Virus record (IMG/VR): IMGVR_UViG_3300011118_000011
Location: 1 to 42,894 of that record
From: a virus
DNA: 42,894 nt
Strand: one strand, 5' to 3'
Shown: one piece after another, positions 8,283 through 18,315 of the stretch
Layout: every line of letters starts with the position of its first letter
Numbering within the stretch: the stretch's first letter is position 1
Position numbers and translations under genes: made by a program
The notes under the pieces: model-generated
The model's input: the letters and a program-made list of their open reading frames with translations, nothing else
Databases searched by the model: none
Told to the model about the DNA's origin: nothing

Positions 8283-9087
8283 AATAACTTGTTATTCGTT
8301 TAACTAATTTTATTTTAATGTTCACAAGATCAGATTTTTCAAGAGGTTCTATATCCAGCGGATCTGATCTTGAGTAATCAATGCCATTTACTTCTATTCT
8401 GTCACAACTAAAAATCAAATTTATATTTTCTATATAACTATGATGTATATTAGTAAGTGTTAATGTTGCAGCATGCATGGGCGTTGATTTTAATATTTCT
8501 TCTCCTCCACGATCATTTGTATATGCTGATGTTTCATTTCGAGGGTCATAATTTTGTAATATACCTGTAAAAAATGTCAATCCTGTATATTTTGAAACGG
8601 CATCATCATAAAAAATCATTCCATAATCATTGATAGTATTATAAAAACTTATTTCAACAAGATATTTTTTTAATAAAATATCTGAATGTACAACGAATTC
8701 ATCAGACTGAACACCGCCGCTTTCATATAATATATAATAGACACCTGATTCAGTCGGTGTAAACTCATATGAATAAATATCCCCGCTTATCCATCCCGAA
8801 GGGGTAATATCTGTACCGTAAATCGTTGAATAATACTGATATACTTCAACAGCAGTATTATATTTATATACCGTAATATTATGATCGTATGATGTTGTTT
8901 CTTCAAATTGAATGGTAATTGTCCTGTTTACTATATGATCTTTAAAAAATTGTGTCGCATACATCCCCGGTATATTATTAACCCTTTGTGTTATATTTCG
9001 ATAATTAGGCCATAGAGTTGAATAATCAGGATCATTCGATGTTTCTCGAAATCTTAAAGGGTTCATATCTGGTAAATGTAATGCCAT
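8269..9087 (-). CDS. Distal tail / baseplate-associated protein
   Basis: This 272-aa protein starts MALHLPDMNPLRFRETSND. It contains two beta-rich halves, the first with an Ig-like pattern (YSYEFTPTESGVYYILYES). It lies directly after the large distal tail gene and before the fibre genes, where hub and fibre-connector proteins are encoded. Family not named from sequence alone. Confidence 0.6.
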   Translation of the reverse strand: MALHLPDMNPLRFRETSNDPDYSTLWPNYRNITQRVNNIPGMYATQFFKDHIVNRTITIQFEETTSYDHNITVYKYNTAVEVYQYYSTIYGTDITPSGWISGDIYSYEFTPTESGVYYILYESGGVQSDEFVVHSDILLKKYLVEISFYNTINDYGMIFYDDAVSKYTGLTFFTGILQNYDPRNETSAYTNDRGGEEILKSTPMHAATLTLTNIHHSYIENINLIFSCDRIEVNGIDYSRSDPLDIEPLEKSDLVNIKIKLVKRITSYYAST

Positions 9088-9090
9088 ATT

Positions 9091-11247
9091 TTAATCAAAT
9101 TCGTATTGAGTTATTTCTTCAAAATTAAACAAAGTTTCATCTTCAAACAAATAATTTTTGTCAACACTGGGTGATCTAAGAAGTTTATAGGTTGCCATGT
9201 TATCATATCCCTGGCCCTGTATTTCAAGAATAAAACCTGCAAAATCAATATTATTAGAACTAAATTGTATAATCCCGTGCGGATTTGCATTTATAGCATC
9301 TATATGTTCTTTTGTAAATGGCGCTTTGAATTCATATATTTCCGGGAAAAATAGCGGATCACCTAATATGTTTGACGCTGTAAGGCCTGTCAGTTCTGAT
9401 TCACCGTTTATTTCTATAAATATATTTTTTTGTGTTTTTACAAATTTAGTCTCTTTATCTGATAACCACAGAGGGACACCTATATATTTTGACCAGCGTT
9501 TTAAATTTTCCCGGGGTGTAAATTTCGTATTATAATATTCGTTCGATCCCTGAAATCCATCCGTAGTGTTCACTCCATGATATGTAAAAATTGAAGGGTC
9601 ATTAAATACTGTAAATCCTGCATGCACTATAAATATTTGCTCATCATAACGTGTATCAGTTTGCGGGTATTCGTCATAAGGCTGTCTCCTTGCCAACTCC
9701 ATCCCTACAGTATCCCCATTAATCAACGTTCGTAAATCTTTTTTTTCTTTAACTGCTAATTTTAGCGAATGCACACATGGGACATTGAATTCATTTGCCC
9801 CTTGTAACTCTTCATATTCAACATCTTCATTATACCCGAATGATATTTCATTGAAATAATGTTCTTTAGCTGGTTTCCTTGTTAATCCTGATATATCACC
9901 AAGATTAAATAATATAGTTGAATCATCAAAAAATGCTGTTTTATGATCTAAATAAAACCTGTCATTTATTCTGTCGTAGCCAATTCCGAAAAATGCTAAT
10001 GCATCTATTGTCTTGAATAATTGTCGTAATGATATATTAAATGGTTTATCAGGATATTGTCTTAAATTCCATCCAGAAACTACGAATAAATCACGATATT
10101 GACCTAGGATAGAATAAACAAAATTTGTATTACCCAAATAACCCAAAGGATTGGCAAGCAAGATATTTGCCGGGGTATCTTCTGACGTTGTTAATTGAAT
10201 TAATCTTACAAGGGCATCATGTATAGCATATCCATTCACATCGGTATCTTCTTTTCCGGGAGATTGTTCATAAATATTTAATTGAGTAATATTAAAGGTA
10301 ATATCAATATCATTATCCGGATTAGATAAATACCATCCACGAGAAAACCATAATTTTACTTCAATATATCCATCGGGTGGCACTGTCCACTCATAATAAG
10401 GGGATGCATCACCTTTATCAAAACTACCCGTAAATGGTGATCCTGATTCTGATAATGTATGGGCACAATACTGAGTTGGCGTATATATCGCAGTACCTCC
10501 TGAATTATAAACAGTTACCATTAAACGCATTACTGTTGATGCTTGTTCTATATCCGGGTGGTTATCGTAATCAATATCATAATTACCCGCCATATCAAGT
10601 GTCACAACCGTGTCAAATGCGGTGCTATTCGTGTATATAGGGTTTGTGTCGCTTACCCGTGTACCGATTATATTTGAATTTATCGTAATTGACGGGTCTA
10701 AATATTCCTGTTGATTCCCATTGTTTAAAGTAATATCATCAATAACACTACCCGTTGCATATGCATTTAAATATATATTTATTGTTTTAAATTCTATCTC
10801 TGCTGTAAACCCGTAATCTGTCATAGTGTCACCATCTACAGAAACAAGTGAATTTATATCAAGTTCTAACTCATCACGTGTGAAAAATTTTTGTTCTTTA
10901 CTCCCGTCAATAGCACCGATTTCAAAAAACAGGTTATCATAATCAATACTTATCCTTTCAGGATTAAAATCTAATATGCCGTCAAATATAGTATCATAGT
11001 CATTTGTCTGTGAGTTTCTTTCTTTTATTTCGAAAGTCATCGAGGCTTCTATTCCATCTGTATCATAAGCATCTAATATATCTAATCCACCACCTCCATC
11101 TTTTAACGGAAATCTTAAATTTAAAACCAGGCTACGGGCAACCGACCAATAAAATTCATTCCTTATATACGTGATACCTAATTTATCCCAACCAGCCGGG
11201 GCAATATCCAATTCAGTACTATCTAATATAAATTTATATTGTGTCAT
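9091..11247 (-). CDS. Large distal tail protein (baseplate hub / tail-associated)
   Basis: This 718-aa protein begins MTQYKFILDSTELDIAPAGW. The N-terminal part (LRFPLKDGGGGLDIL, FDGILDFNPERI) resembles distal-tail-type beta domains that close the tail tube. The rest is mixed alpha and beta with many aromatic residues. It follows the tape-measure gene with a 4-bp start/stop overlap (ATGA), the usual place of the Dit/Tal-type proteins in siphoviruses. No peptidase or hydrolase motif was recognised. Confidence 0.75.
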   Translation of the reverse strand: MTQYKFILDSTELDIAPAGWDKLGITYIRNEFYWSVARSLVLNLRFPLKDGGGGLDILDAYDTDGIEASMTFEIKERNSQTNDYDTIFDGILDFNPERISIDYDNLFFEIGAIDGSKEQKFFTRDELELDINSLVSVDGDTMTDYGFTAEIEFKTINIYLNAYATGSVIDDITLNNGNQQEYLDPSITINSNIIGTRVSDTNPIYTNSTAFDTVVTLDMAGNYDIDYDNHPDIEQASTVMRLMVTVYNSGGTAIYTPTQYCAHTLSESGSPFTGSFDKGDASPYYEWTVPPDGYIEVKLWFSRGWYLSNPDNDIDITFNITQLNIYEQSPGKEDTDVNGYAIHDALVRLIQLTTSEDTPANILLANPLGYLGNTNFVYSILGQYRDLFVVSGWNLRQYPDKPFNISLRQLFKTIDALAFFGIGYDRINDRFYLDHKTAFFDDSTILFNLGDISGLTRKPAKEHYFNEISFGYNEDVEYEELQGANEFNVPCVHSLKLAVKEKKDLRTLINGDTVGMELARRQPYDEYPQTDTRYDEQIFIVHAGFTVFNDPSIFTYHGVNTTDGFQGSNEYYNTKFTPRENLKRWSKYIGVPLWLSDKETKFVKTQKNIFIEINGESELTGLTASNILGDPLFFPEIYEFKAPFTKEHIDAINANPHGIIQFSSNNIDFAGFILEIQGQGYDNMATYKLLRSPSVDKNYLFEDETLFNFEEITQYEFD

Positions 11248-14243
11248 TTTCTAAAATAAGTATCTATATAATGAACGTATGAATTACTATCATTTACTAT
11301 TCTTTTCATTCCGCTATCCGTAATTAAAGTCTGGTTAACAACCGTTTTCCTGCTATTTGCTTTTCGTGTTTCTTTTATTAATTCATCTAATTTTTGATCT
11401 GAAAGATTAGTTATTATTTTTTTTGTTTCTGCTGCTGGATGAACTTTCGAACCTTTCGGTAAATATGTCATTGTACTCGTTTCAGGTGTTATTGCCTTTT
11501 TGCCTCCAGGATATTCTATCAATTCACTACCTTCTTCACCAACTAGCGCTAAACCTTCAGGTGAATGTTTTGTCCCTTTTTTGAATTTTGGTATAGGCAC
11601 GGCAGCAATAGCAGCAATTTGCAAACCTCCTAATACTTTCATTAATCCAGCTACAATCAAATTAGCAGGAGCTGGTAACGTCAGGGCTTTTGTCACAGAT
11701 TGTCTTGTGTTTATTATTGCATTAAATATTCCCTGTGCTTTGTCAACGAGCGCCTGTCTCCTTAATATTTTTCGTCTTTCCTGGTCAAATTTCTTCTCAA
11801 TCCGTTCACGTTCACCAGCGTTATTCCCCGCTATTTCTAGTTCAAGTGCTTTTTTTGCTTCTAAATTATCAAGTCCACGATCATCAAAACTTTTTAATAT
11901 ATTAAATGTCTCGTTGGCTATTGCTACTTTTGCCTGATTTTTAGCCCTGTCGATCTCTTTTTCAATTTCCGCCGCTTCCCTTTTCTTGTTTAATAAATAT
12001 TCCTGTAGTTCGATCTGTTTATCAACCAATTTTGTTTCAAGCGCAGTACGTTCTTTAATACTCATTTCTTCCTGTTTCAGCAATTCTCTGTAATATTCAA
12101 TAAAGATATTTAAAACATTGGTCGTATATTGATCGTAATATTCTTCACCCTGATCTAGTAATTTTTTTCTTTCCCTTAATAGTTTTTCTTCTAATGTTTC
12201 AGGGGTAACCGTTACGCCACGTGAAGGAAGAGGTTCTAATCTTTTCATGCTTATCTTTTCACGTTGCGCTAATAATTCATCTTCAATATCCTTTTCCTCA
12301 TTTTTCTTAATTATCAATTCCTGCGTTTTATCAATCTCCAATTGTAGTAAATCAACATATATTTCAGCCATTGGGATAATTCTGTATGTCAATATCGATA
12401 ATTCTGATTTTGCATTTTCACGTGCTTTTTTACCTCTAATTTCTCTATAATTAGCCAGTTTATATTCTAATTCACTTAATTCTTGTTTCCATTCTTTTAG
12501 ACTATTATTATAAGCGTTTTGTGTCCTTTTTAACTCCCCTAGTTGTGATTCTTCACTTTTTATTCCCGATATTGATTCTTTTAATAATTTTAATCTTTGC
12601 TTCGCCTGTTTTTCATTTTCCTCTATATTTTCCTCAATTAATAGTTCTTTAACTCCCATCGACGCTACTGTTGCTACTCTTGTTATATTAGTCATCATTC
12701 GTACAATTCCCCTACTGGCTCTTGCTAACGACCCTTGTCCATCCTCAAGCGATGTAATGAACTTATCCCATGCGCTTGATAATTTTGTTATATCCCCTGC
12801 TAAATTATCCAGTTTAGTTTCAACCATTCTTTCTAGTTCGTCATTGACATCAATTAAATCATTTCGCAATGTCCGTGCACTCTCTGCACCATTTAAGAAC
12901 GTGTTGAATGCCGCGACACTACGTTTATCCGTCATTTGCAATGTTTCATTAAGGTCGACACCTTGTACTTTTAATTTTTTTAATCCATCAATCAATTCAT
13001 CGAAGGTTTTGACAGACCCGCCAAGTTTTTTTGCCAATACCCCGTTAGTGTCGGCTAAACTCAATAATATGTTACGTGTTGCTGTTGTTGCTTTTGAGGC
13101 ATCAAACCCTGAATCCCTTAATTTGCCAAACATCGCTATCGTGTCCTCTATCTGAAATCCAAAAGCCTTTGCGACCGGGGCTACTGTAGATAACGCAGCT
13201 TCATAATCACTAAATGAAAGGGCACTTTTTGTTGTCGCTACTGCTAAAACAGAGGTAACACGGTTCATTTCAGAAGCATCTAAACCGAATGCCCTTAGTG
13301 CCGCCCCTGCCACTTTTGCCGCAGGAGCTAATTCTGCACCCGTTGCGCTTGCAAAATCCAATACTGCTTTTGTTGATTGCCTGATTTCATTTTGTGTAAA
13401 CCCTAATTTTGCCAGCTCGGTCTGCAGCTCAGATACTTGTTTAGCTGTAAACTCAGTTACTCCACCATATCTTTTAGCATCTTTTGTTAAATCTTTGATT
13501 TCTTTTTTCGTTTTTCCCAATATAGCAGCCAACGAGCTTTGTGCTTTATCAAATTCAACTATTTTTTTTGTAATACTTGTTATTATCCTGGCAAATGCCA
13601 TAACGCCACCCACAACACCAAATGCCATTAACAGGTTTTTAAAGGCACTTGTATAACGTCCAACATTACGGTTAAACCTTCCCATACGGGAATCCAAGTT
13701 TTGTAACGCTTTAGTTTGTCTTTTTATATCTTTTTCAAGCTGTTTACCAACCTTGCTATTATCACGTTCAGCTTTCGTGAGGCTTTTAAACTTAATAATA
13801 TTATTTGCTAATACTTTCTGTATTTCTGTATACGAGCCTGTCAATACACGGGATTGTGCAGCGTTGGCACGTTTCAATTTTATTTCATCCTGTAGTTCTT
13901 TTTTCTGCTCTTTTCTCTTTTGCCTCAAATTCTCTAATATTTTGGCTTCATGTGTACGTTCAGCAATTATTTTTGATTGTATATCTAATGTTTGTTTTTC
14001 TATTTTTTGTAATTCAATTTCTGATTTTGTTAATTTATTAACATCTTCTGATACTTTATTAATACGCTCAGAAACTTTTTTTTGTGTTTTAGCCCCGCTA
14101 TCAAACTCTTTTTTCATTTCTACAGCCGCCTTAGTTGTATTATTCAATATTTTTGTTAGGCTTACTAATGCCTTTTCAATATCAATAAATTCCTTTTTAA
14201 TTTCAGGACTGATAATATCATTTTTTTCTATACGGCCTGGCAT
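11244..14243 (-). CDS. Tail tape measure protein
   Basis: This 999-aa protein sets tail length and is carried inside the tube. The first 200 residues or so are coiled coil (many Lys, Glu, Gln). Next come a hydrophobic segment (LLMAFGVVGGVMAFA) and a TP901-type core (about 230-420) with FDKAQSSLAAILGKT, GVTEFTAKQV, LAKLGFT and AAKVAGAALRAFG. More coiled coil follows, then a hydrophobic Ala-rich region and the common C-terminal signature GLALVGEEGSELIEYPG. At about 1.5 angstrom per residue this would suggest a tail near 150 nm. It overlaps the upstream frame by 26 bp. Large plus-strand frames opposite it are shadows. Confidence 0.95.
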   Translation of the reverse strand: MPGRIEKNDIISPEIKKEFIDIEKALVSLTKILNNTTKAAVEMKKEFDSGAKTQKKVSERINKVSEDVNKLTKSEIELQKIEKQTLDIQSKIIAERTHEAKILENLRQKRKEQKKELQDEIKLKRANAAQSRVLTGSYTEIQKVLANNIIKFKSLTKAERDNSKVGKQLEKDIKRQTKALQNLDSRMGRFNRNVGRYTSAFKNLLMAFGVVGGVMAFARIITSITKKIVEFDKAQSSLAAILGKTKKEIKDLTKDAKRYGGVTEFTAKQVSELQTELAKLGFTQNEIRQSTKAVLDFASATGAELAPAAKVAGAALRAFGLDASEMNRVTSVLAVATTKSALSFSDYEAALSTVAPVAKAFGFQIEDTIAMFGKLRDSGFDASKATTATRNILLSLADTNGVLAKKLGGSVKTFDELIDGLKKLKVQGVDLNETLQMTDKRSVAAFNTFLNGAESARTLRNDLIDVNDELERMVETKLDNLAGDITKLSSAWDKFITSLEDGQGSLARASRGIVRMMTNITRVATVASMGVKELLIEENIEENEKQAKQRLKLLKESISGIKSEESQLGELKRTQNAYNNSLKEWKQELSELEYKLANYREIRGKKARENAKSELSILTYRIIPMAEIYVDLLQLEIDKTQELIIKKNEEKDIEDELLAQREKISMKRLEPLPSRGVTVTPETLEEKLLRERKKLLDQGEEYYDQYTTNVLNIFIEYYRELLKQEEMSIKERTALETKLVDKQIELQEYLLNKKREAAEIEKEIDRAKNQAKVAIANETFNILKSFDDRGLDNLEAKKALELEIAGNNAGERERIEKKFDQERRKILRRQALVDKAQGIFNAIINTRQSVTKALTLPAPANLIVAGLMKVLGGLQIAAIAAVPIPKFKKGTKHSPEGLALVGEEGSELIEYPGGKKAITPETSTMTYLPKGSKVHPAAETKKIITNLSDQKLDELIKETRKANSRKTVVNQTLITDSGMKRIVNDSNSYVHYIDTYFRK

Positions 14244-14919
14244 CTTTTTTTATTATTTCGTTTTGTTTGTTTATTGCTTTGACTATAGCAACCCATTCAG
14301 CTACTGTTATATTATCCCTCAAATTTCTATTTAATGCATTTTCTACTGATATAATCATTTCTTCATATGAAACATTTTCCTTTTTACTCATCTCTTTCTT
14401 GAGTATTCCCTCAATCTGCATTCTTGTCTGGATACTTAATATTTTAAAATTTAATTTTTTAATATTTTCTGCACTGATCTTATCATAATTCACGTTTATG
14501 CTTTTTAAATATTCTAAACACTTAACATTACCCATTCTCATTAAAAGATAAGACCCTTTTAAAATATTGAGATCGTTTATTTTTTTATAATGATAATTGA
14601 TTTTTTTTAAGTTATTGCTATAATCAATCTTATTCGTTAGCTCTTCATATTCCCTCATTATCGTTTCCCAGCAATCTTTTAATAAATCAATATCATATTC
14701 TGCTAAATAATCACAATCAAGAATATAACGTAAATCACCCGTTTCAATTACAAACCAAAATTTTTTAAATGGTAATGTCCGGCACGTTTTGTGAGGTTTT
14801 ATCGTCTTTAGATTTCTTTTTAGTTGCCTGTTTAATTTCCTCGACTGGCTTCTTAACAGTATCAACAATTTCAACCGTTTTACCATCTTTATCAATGATC
14901 TTGATTTTACCTTTTTCAT
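14218..14919 (-). CDS. Second frame of tail assembly chaperone pair (frameshift product part)
   Basis: This 233-codon open frame lies immediately before the tape-measure gene. Its first 50 residues are very basic and look like out-of-frame reading of the gene before it. Protein-like sequence begins near PFKKFWFVIETGDLRYIL, exactly where the upstream frame stops at 14765. The likely product is therefore a fusion made when ribosomes change from the upstream frame by +1 (equal to -2), as in G/GT-type tail chaperones. The later part is helical and charged (DNITVAEWVAIVKAINKQ). The first ATG after the overlap is at 14661, which would leave a conserved-looking stretch untranslated. A sequencing indel is the alternative. 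Confidence 0.6.
   Translation of the reverse strand: MKKVKSRSLIKMVKRLKLLILLRSQSRKLNRQLKRNLKTIKPHKTCRTLPFKKFWFVIETGDLRYILDCDYLAEYDIDLLKDCWETIMREYEELTNKIDYSNNLKKINYHYKKINDLNILKGSYLLMRMGNVKCLEYLKSINVNYDKISAENIKKLNFKILSIQTRMQIEGILKKEMSKKENVSYEEMIISVENALNRNLRDNITVAEWVAIVKAINKQNEIIKKDARPYRKK
14755..14790 (-). other. Candidate programmed frameshift region
   Basis: On the minus strand the end of the upstream frame reads ACC ATT TAA, followed by an A/T-rich run (AAAAATTTTGG). The downstream frame continues as TTT AAA AAA TTT TGG. A shift of +1 or -2 at or just before the stop would fuse the two frames. The homopolymeric A/T context is compatible with slippage. The exact site is not proven, and no stem-loop was worked out. 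Confidence 0.4.
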
Positions 14920-15052
14920 AAATGCTTTTTAATATATTTGCGCCTTTATAATATTTTGATATAACAATTGCCCCGGTTTTTGTAACTGTATGATTAATTT
15001 TTCTTACTGCTGTTAATTGAATTAATCTTATTTTGCTATCCTGTAAGTCCAT
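14765..15052 (-). CDS. Putative tail assembly chaperone (first frame)
   Basis: This 95-aa protein (MDLQDSKIRLIQLTAVRKIN...) has a charged Lys-rich C-terminus (QATKKKSKDDKT). It lies between a head-tail connector gene and the tape measure, where tailed phages encode the G-type chaperone that binds the tape measure during tail assembly. The start overlaps the previous gene by 17 bp and the end overlaps the second frame by about 155 bp. Identity rests on position and the overlap architecture, not on a family motif. Confidence 0.6.
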   Translation of the reverse strand: MDLQDSKIRLIQLTAVRKINHTVTKTGAIVISKYYKGANILKSIYEKGKIKIIDKDGKTVEIVDTVKKPVEEIKQATKKKSKDDKTSQNVPDITI

Positions 15053-15479
15053 ATTGTATAATTATTTTTAATGGTTCTTTGATTAACTGAACAAATTCTT
15101 TTTTATTTGATTCTGTCAATCCATATATTTGATCTTCGCCATATTTGTTTTCCAATTCTGGCGCTTTTGAATCACCAGATGATATTTCAATATAATTTGG
15201 TGTTATTTTAGTTTCAAATCTTGAATAAAAATCACCTGTCAATTTTAAATCAGGTATCCCTAATGGTGCTTTTGAACCTATTGATTTTTTAAATCTAGCG
15301 TACTCATCAAACGCATAAGGTGGTTCAATCTCAATGCCATCTGGTGCTATCCCTTTTTCTAGCTGACCTGTATTGAGATCAATCAATTCAGCTTCATGCT
15401 CATGAATGACAGTATCAACAATTTTATCAAAATTATTAATAACCTTTTTCAAATTAGTATGAAGCTGAATAAAATTCAT
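15036..15479 (-). CDS. Tail completion / HK97 gp10-like protein
   Basis: This 147-aa protein contains IDLNTGQLEKG, a central KSIGSKAPLGIPDLKLTGDFY and SKAPELENKYGEDQIYGLT. These resemble conserved Bacteroidota phage neck or tail-terminator proteins related to the HK97 gp10 group, which close the upper end of the tail. It stands between the tail protein gene and the chaperone pair. The assignment comes from recalled family patterns and order. Confidence 0.65.
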   Translation of the reverse strand: MNFIQLHTNLKKVINNFDKIVDTVIHEHEAELIDLNTGQLEKGIAPDGIEIEPPYAFDEYARFKKSIGSKAPLGIPDLKLTGDFYSRFETKITPNYIEISSGDSKAPELENKYGEDQIYGLTESNKKEFVQLIKEPLKIIIQYGLTG

Positions 15480-15484
15480 CTCAT

Positions 15485-16384
15485 TTATGCTGACAATGTT
15501 TCAATATCAGATTTAAATAATTCTGTTGTCGATGCTATCACCTGGCATGTACCGCTTGTCAAGCCTCCAACCGAAACATCAATAGTATACGTTCCCGGTG
15601 TCGCAGTGCTTTCTGTTGCTGTATAATCTGACGCTGGGTCCATCAATGCCCCTACTTGATCTATAACATTAAAATTCGCTGCTACCAAATTAGATATTGC
15701 AAATGTTTTAAAAGCATCTGTTGAATTATCAATTTCTGAATTACTTAACCAAGCTACAGTTGCCGTGAATGCATTCGCTGTTACTGTAGATACTGTCAAA
15801 TCTACCTTCAATATACCATACAAATCTGATGCAATCCATGTTGGGTTGCCATATACCCCGTTTGCATCATATTCTTTAATATCTGCTTTTTGAAATTCAA
15901 CTGGTGTATAAGCTGCAGTATCACTTGACGGTGTTTCCTGCTTTCCTACACGAAAATATGATAACCTAAATCCCTGTACCGCAGTGCCATCAGATGATGT
16001 ACCTATTACATTCCCATTTTTGTCAAGTTCAAACATTCTCCAACTTTTCAAAGAATATTGATTTTTCAATATCTTATGCAAATCAAGAGGTAAAATAAAT
16101 TTCCACATTTGCCCCCTTGTTCCTTCATATTGAAAAACTTTATTTCCTGTACCAGTATCAAGAACAGCATCTTCTACATCCTGATTTTCCTGCTCCTGGA
16201 TTAACTGTAAAGGAAATATGTTGCCCGCAGCAATAGCGGTAAGCCAATCGGCTTCGGTCATAAAACTACTAACAGAAGCAAAAGCATAATCCGGCCTAGT
16301 GAGAAATGCCCCTACTCTTACTGTTATTGGTGTGGCTTGCTGACATAATTCACCAAGTCCATCTACATTTGCTAAACATTCCAT
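15485..16384 (-). CDS. Putative major tail (tube) protein
   Basis: This 299-aa protein starts MECLANVDGLGELCQQATPI. It has a mixed core (GTRGQMWKFILPLDLHKIL, FELDKNGNVIGTS) and ends in an Ig-like beta region (ATESTATPGTYTIDVSVGG). Size, order (after connector genes and before the chaperones and tape measure) and beta-rich content fit the tube subunit with an added Ig-like domain. No motif is diagnostic; the gene just upstream is also a candidate. Confidence 0.6.
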   Translation of the reverse strand: MECLANVDGLGELCQQATPITVRVGAFLTRPDYAFASVSSFMTEADWLTAIAAGNIFPLQLIQEQENQDVEDAVLDTGTGNKVFQYEGTRGQMWKFILPLDLHKILKNQYSLKSWRMFELDKNGNVIGTSSDGTAVQGFRLSYFRVGKQETPSSDTAAYTPVEFQKADIKEYDANGVYGNPTWIASDLYGILKVDLTVSTVTANAFTATVAWLSNSEIDNSTDAFKTFAISNLVAANFNVIDQVGALMDPASDYTATESTATPGTYTIDVSVGGLTSGTCQVIASTTELFKSDIETLSA

Positions 16385-16397
16385 AATTCATTTATTT

Positions 16398-17843
16398 TTA
16401 AGGTGTTAATACATATTCATATAAATATATTGATTCTATATAAATTACAACATCTGTGCCCTGCCTTGGAAATGAAGCCATACCAATTCGCATCCGATAT
16501 GTATCATCAGAGGGGTATGTAAGTGTTATTACATCAGCTGTATATTTCCATTCCCCGGCAGTATCTTCTAAGTCTAAATTTATAAAGGCATTAATACTGT
16601 CATCATCTTCTATAGCCCATACTCGTAACACATCATTTGCCCCTACAGTAGCATAATTACTTTTATATTTTATTAGGACATAATATTGAAATCCTGTTCG
16701 TGGGGGCGGCCATTGTTTAAAAAAATTATCATTTAAGGTTATTATTGATGATGATTCAGTATCACCCCCTGCATATATGTTTATTTTTATAATTAATTCT
16801 GTCTGCGGATCACCAGGTTCCCAATCTGTTGTAAATATATAATCGTAATCGAAAGTTACAGCAGAAAATGCTTCACAATTATTTGGTATTTTTTGATCAT
16901 AAGTATTAACGACAACATCAGAAAATGCAGGATATGCTATTCCATTTGATAGATATAATGAACTTATATCGTAATTAAAATTAATTACCCCATAGGGGCT
17001 GTCAATGTATAGATACCCACTTGTTGGTAATTTATCGCATTCTAATTCCCAATGATCTGTATCATAGCTAACAGAATAAATAGTTTGTGATCCATGGGTA
17101 TCGTCGATAATGCTAACATCAGCTAAAATAATTCCAGTTGTTACTTCATCATTATTACTGTCTGTTACTAAAAATCCTAAAACTGTCGAAGTCCCGAATT
17201 GAATTATATAACAATCTTGTATTTCCCAATAACTAACAGAAGGAGGCGGTTCGCCAACTTCTTCAAAATATTGGAGAGGATAATATATCAAAGCGTTCTG
17301 ATTAAATTCTAATTTTGTAAAATTAAAATCTTGTTCACTATCAACTGTCAAGTCAATACGCATTCCCGATGGATAACTAAGATCTCCAAGAATTAATTTT
17401 GTGACAGCAAATAAATCACACCGGATACCGAAATTGTCTGTACCGTCCAGTATGCTTAACATATTATTATTTTTATCCTGTAAATATATATATGCTGGCT
17501 TGTTGTGTAACTCTTTTATTTTATTATAAAGATCGTTGTCATAATTAAAAAACAAAGAAAATTTATATTTTCCCCTATATATTTCAATTTCTACATCTTG
17601 AATATTTGTGTTCCTTACGGGGTCTTCATGATCGATTTCTGAGTCATCACTGTTATAAATAGGTATTATATTATTCAATGCTATCTGGTCTCGCCATTCC
17701 TGGGCATCTTCAATATCTGCATCGGCAAAATAAAATGACGAATTCACTACAAACAGATTAACAAATGGTGCATAATCTGATAATATGTCAGCAAAGTCAC
17801 AATTTACGACCCCCGGGTTTGTATTTTTAAACGCAAATATCAC
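16398..17843 (-). CDS. Virion structural protein, tail region
   Basis: This 481-aa protein appears to begin at a GTG codon at 17843, because no ATG exists near the start of the frame and the first residues are well formed. It overlaps the previous gene by 17 bp. It is rich in Asp and Tyr and in beta-type sequence (FDYDYIFTTDWEPGDPQTE), and its last 150 residues look like a carbohydrate-binding or jelly-roll domain. It may be a tail or decoration protein. No catalytic motif. Confidence 0.6.
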   Translation of the reverse strand: MIFAFKNTNPGVVNCDFADILSDYAPFVNLFVVNSSFYFADADIEDAQEWRDQIALNNIIPIYNSDDSEIDHEDPVRNTNIQDVEIEIYRGKYKFSLFFNYDNDLYNKIKELHNKPAYIYLQDKNNNMLSILDGTDNFGIRCDLFAVTKLILGDLSYPSGMRIDLTVDSEQDFNFTKLEFNQNALIYYPLQYFEEVGEPPPSVSYWEIQDCYIIQFGTSTVLGFLVTDSNNDEVTTGIILADVSIIDDTHGSQTIYSVSYDTDHWELECDKLPTSGYLYIDSPYGVINFNYDISSLYLSNGIAYPAFSDVVVNTYDQKIPNNCEAFSAVTFDYDYIFTTDWEPGDPQTELIIKINIYAGGDTESSSIITLNDNFFKQWPPPRTGFQYYVLIKYKSNYATVGANDVLRVWAIEDDDSINAFINLDLEDTAGEWKYTADVITLTYPSDDTYRMRIGMASFPRQGTDVVIYIESIYLYEYVLTP

Positions 17844-18315
17844 TTTTATAATTTACTGTTATTGTGTAAGCAAAAATATGTTTGGGAATAATATCCCTGT
17901 ATTTTACATCCTCCTGGTATAATCCTGAATAAACATCCCTTATTCCTATTTTAGTATTTATTATCTCATTGACATACCCGCACATTGCCAATAATTTATA
18001 AATATATAATTCTATCTTTTCCCTGTTATCTGTCTCAAGTGTACATATAACATCAATAGTTGCTGTACATTGAAATGATTTTAATTCCTTTTCCAAAACC
18101 CTGAACCCTATCACTGAGTTTACACGGTCATCAATCAATGGTTCTTTTTCATTATATTCTAACACCAGCCCTTTTTCTTTTTCTTGTAAAAATAATTGTC
18201 CATAAATATTACAGTTGTTTAAAATATTATCTTTTTCACATTTGTGATCTATATAATTTTGAATTAAATAGATTTTCTCATCAACTCCATATCTATTATC
18301 CGGTGCTATTATCAT
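17827..18315 (-). CDS. Head-tail connector / tail terminator-like protein
   Basis: This 162-aa protein (MIIAPDNRYGVDEKIYLIQ...) contains ECDN-free beta segments such as CTATIDVICTLETDNREKI and ends with YAYTITV-type strands (FAYTITVNYK). It follows the 345-aa structural gene with a 4-bp overlap. Size and order in the head-to-tail segment suggest a neck or tail-terminator part. No clear family signature. Confidence 0.55.
   Translation of the reverse strand: MIIAPDNRYGVDEKIYLIQNYIDHKCEKDNILNNCNIYGQLFLQEKEKGLVLEYNEKEPLIDDRVNSVIGFRVLEKELKSFQCTATIDVICTLETDNREKIELYIYKLLAMCGYVNEIINTKIGIRDVYSGLYQEDVKYRDIIPKHIFAYTITVNYKSDICV

Noticed and set aside
13753-14334. 193-aa plus-strand frame opposite the tape-measure gene
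   Set aside because: It is Ser/Phe/Ile-rich, lies opposite a clear tape-measure gene and has no family pattern. It is an antisense shadow, like the plus frames at 11500-11937 and 12757-13155.
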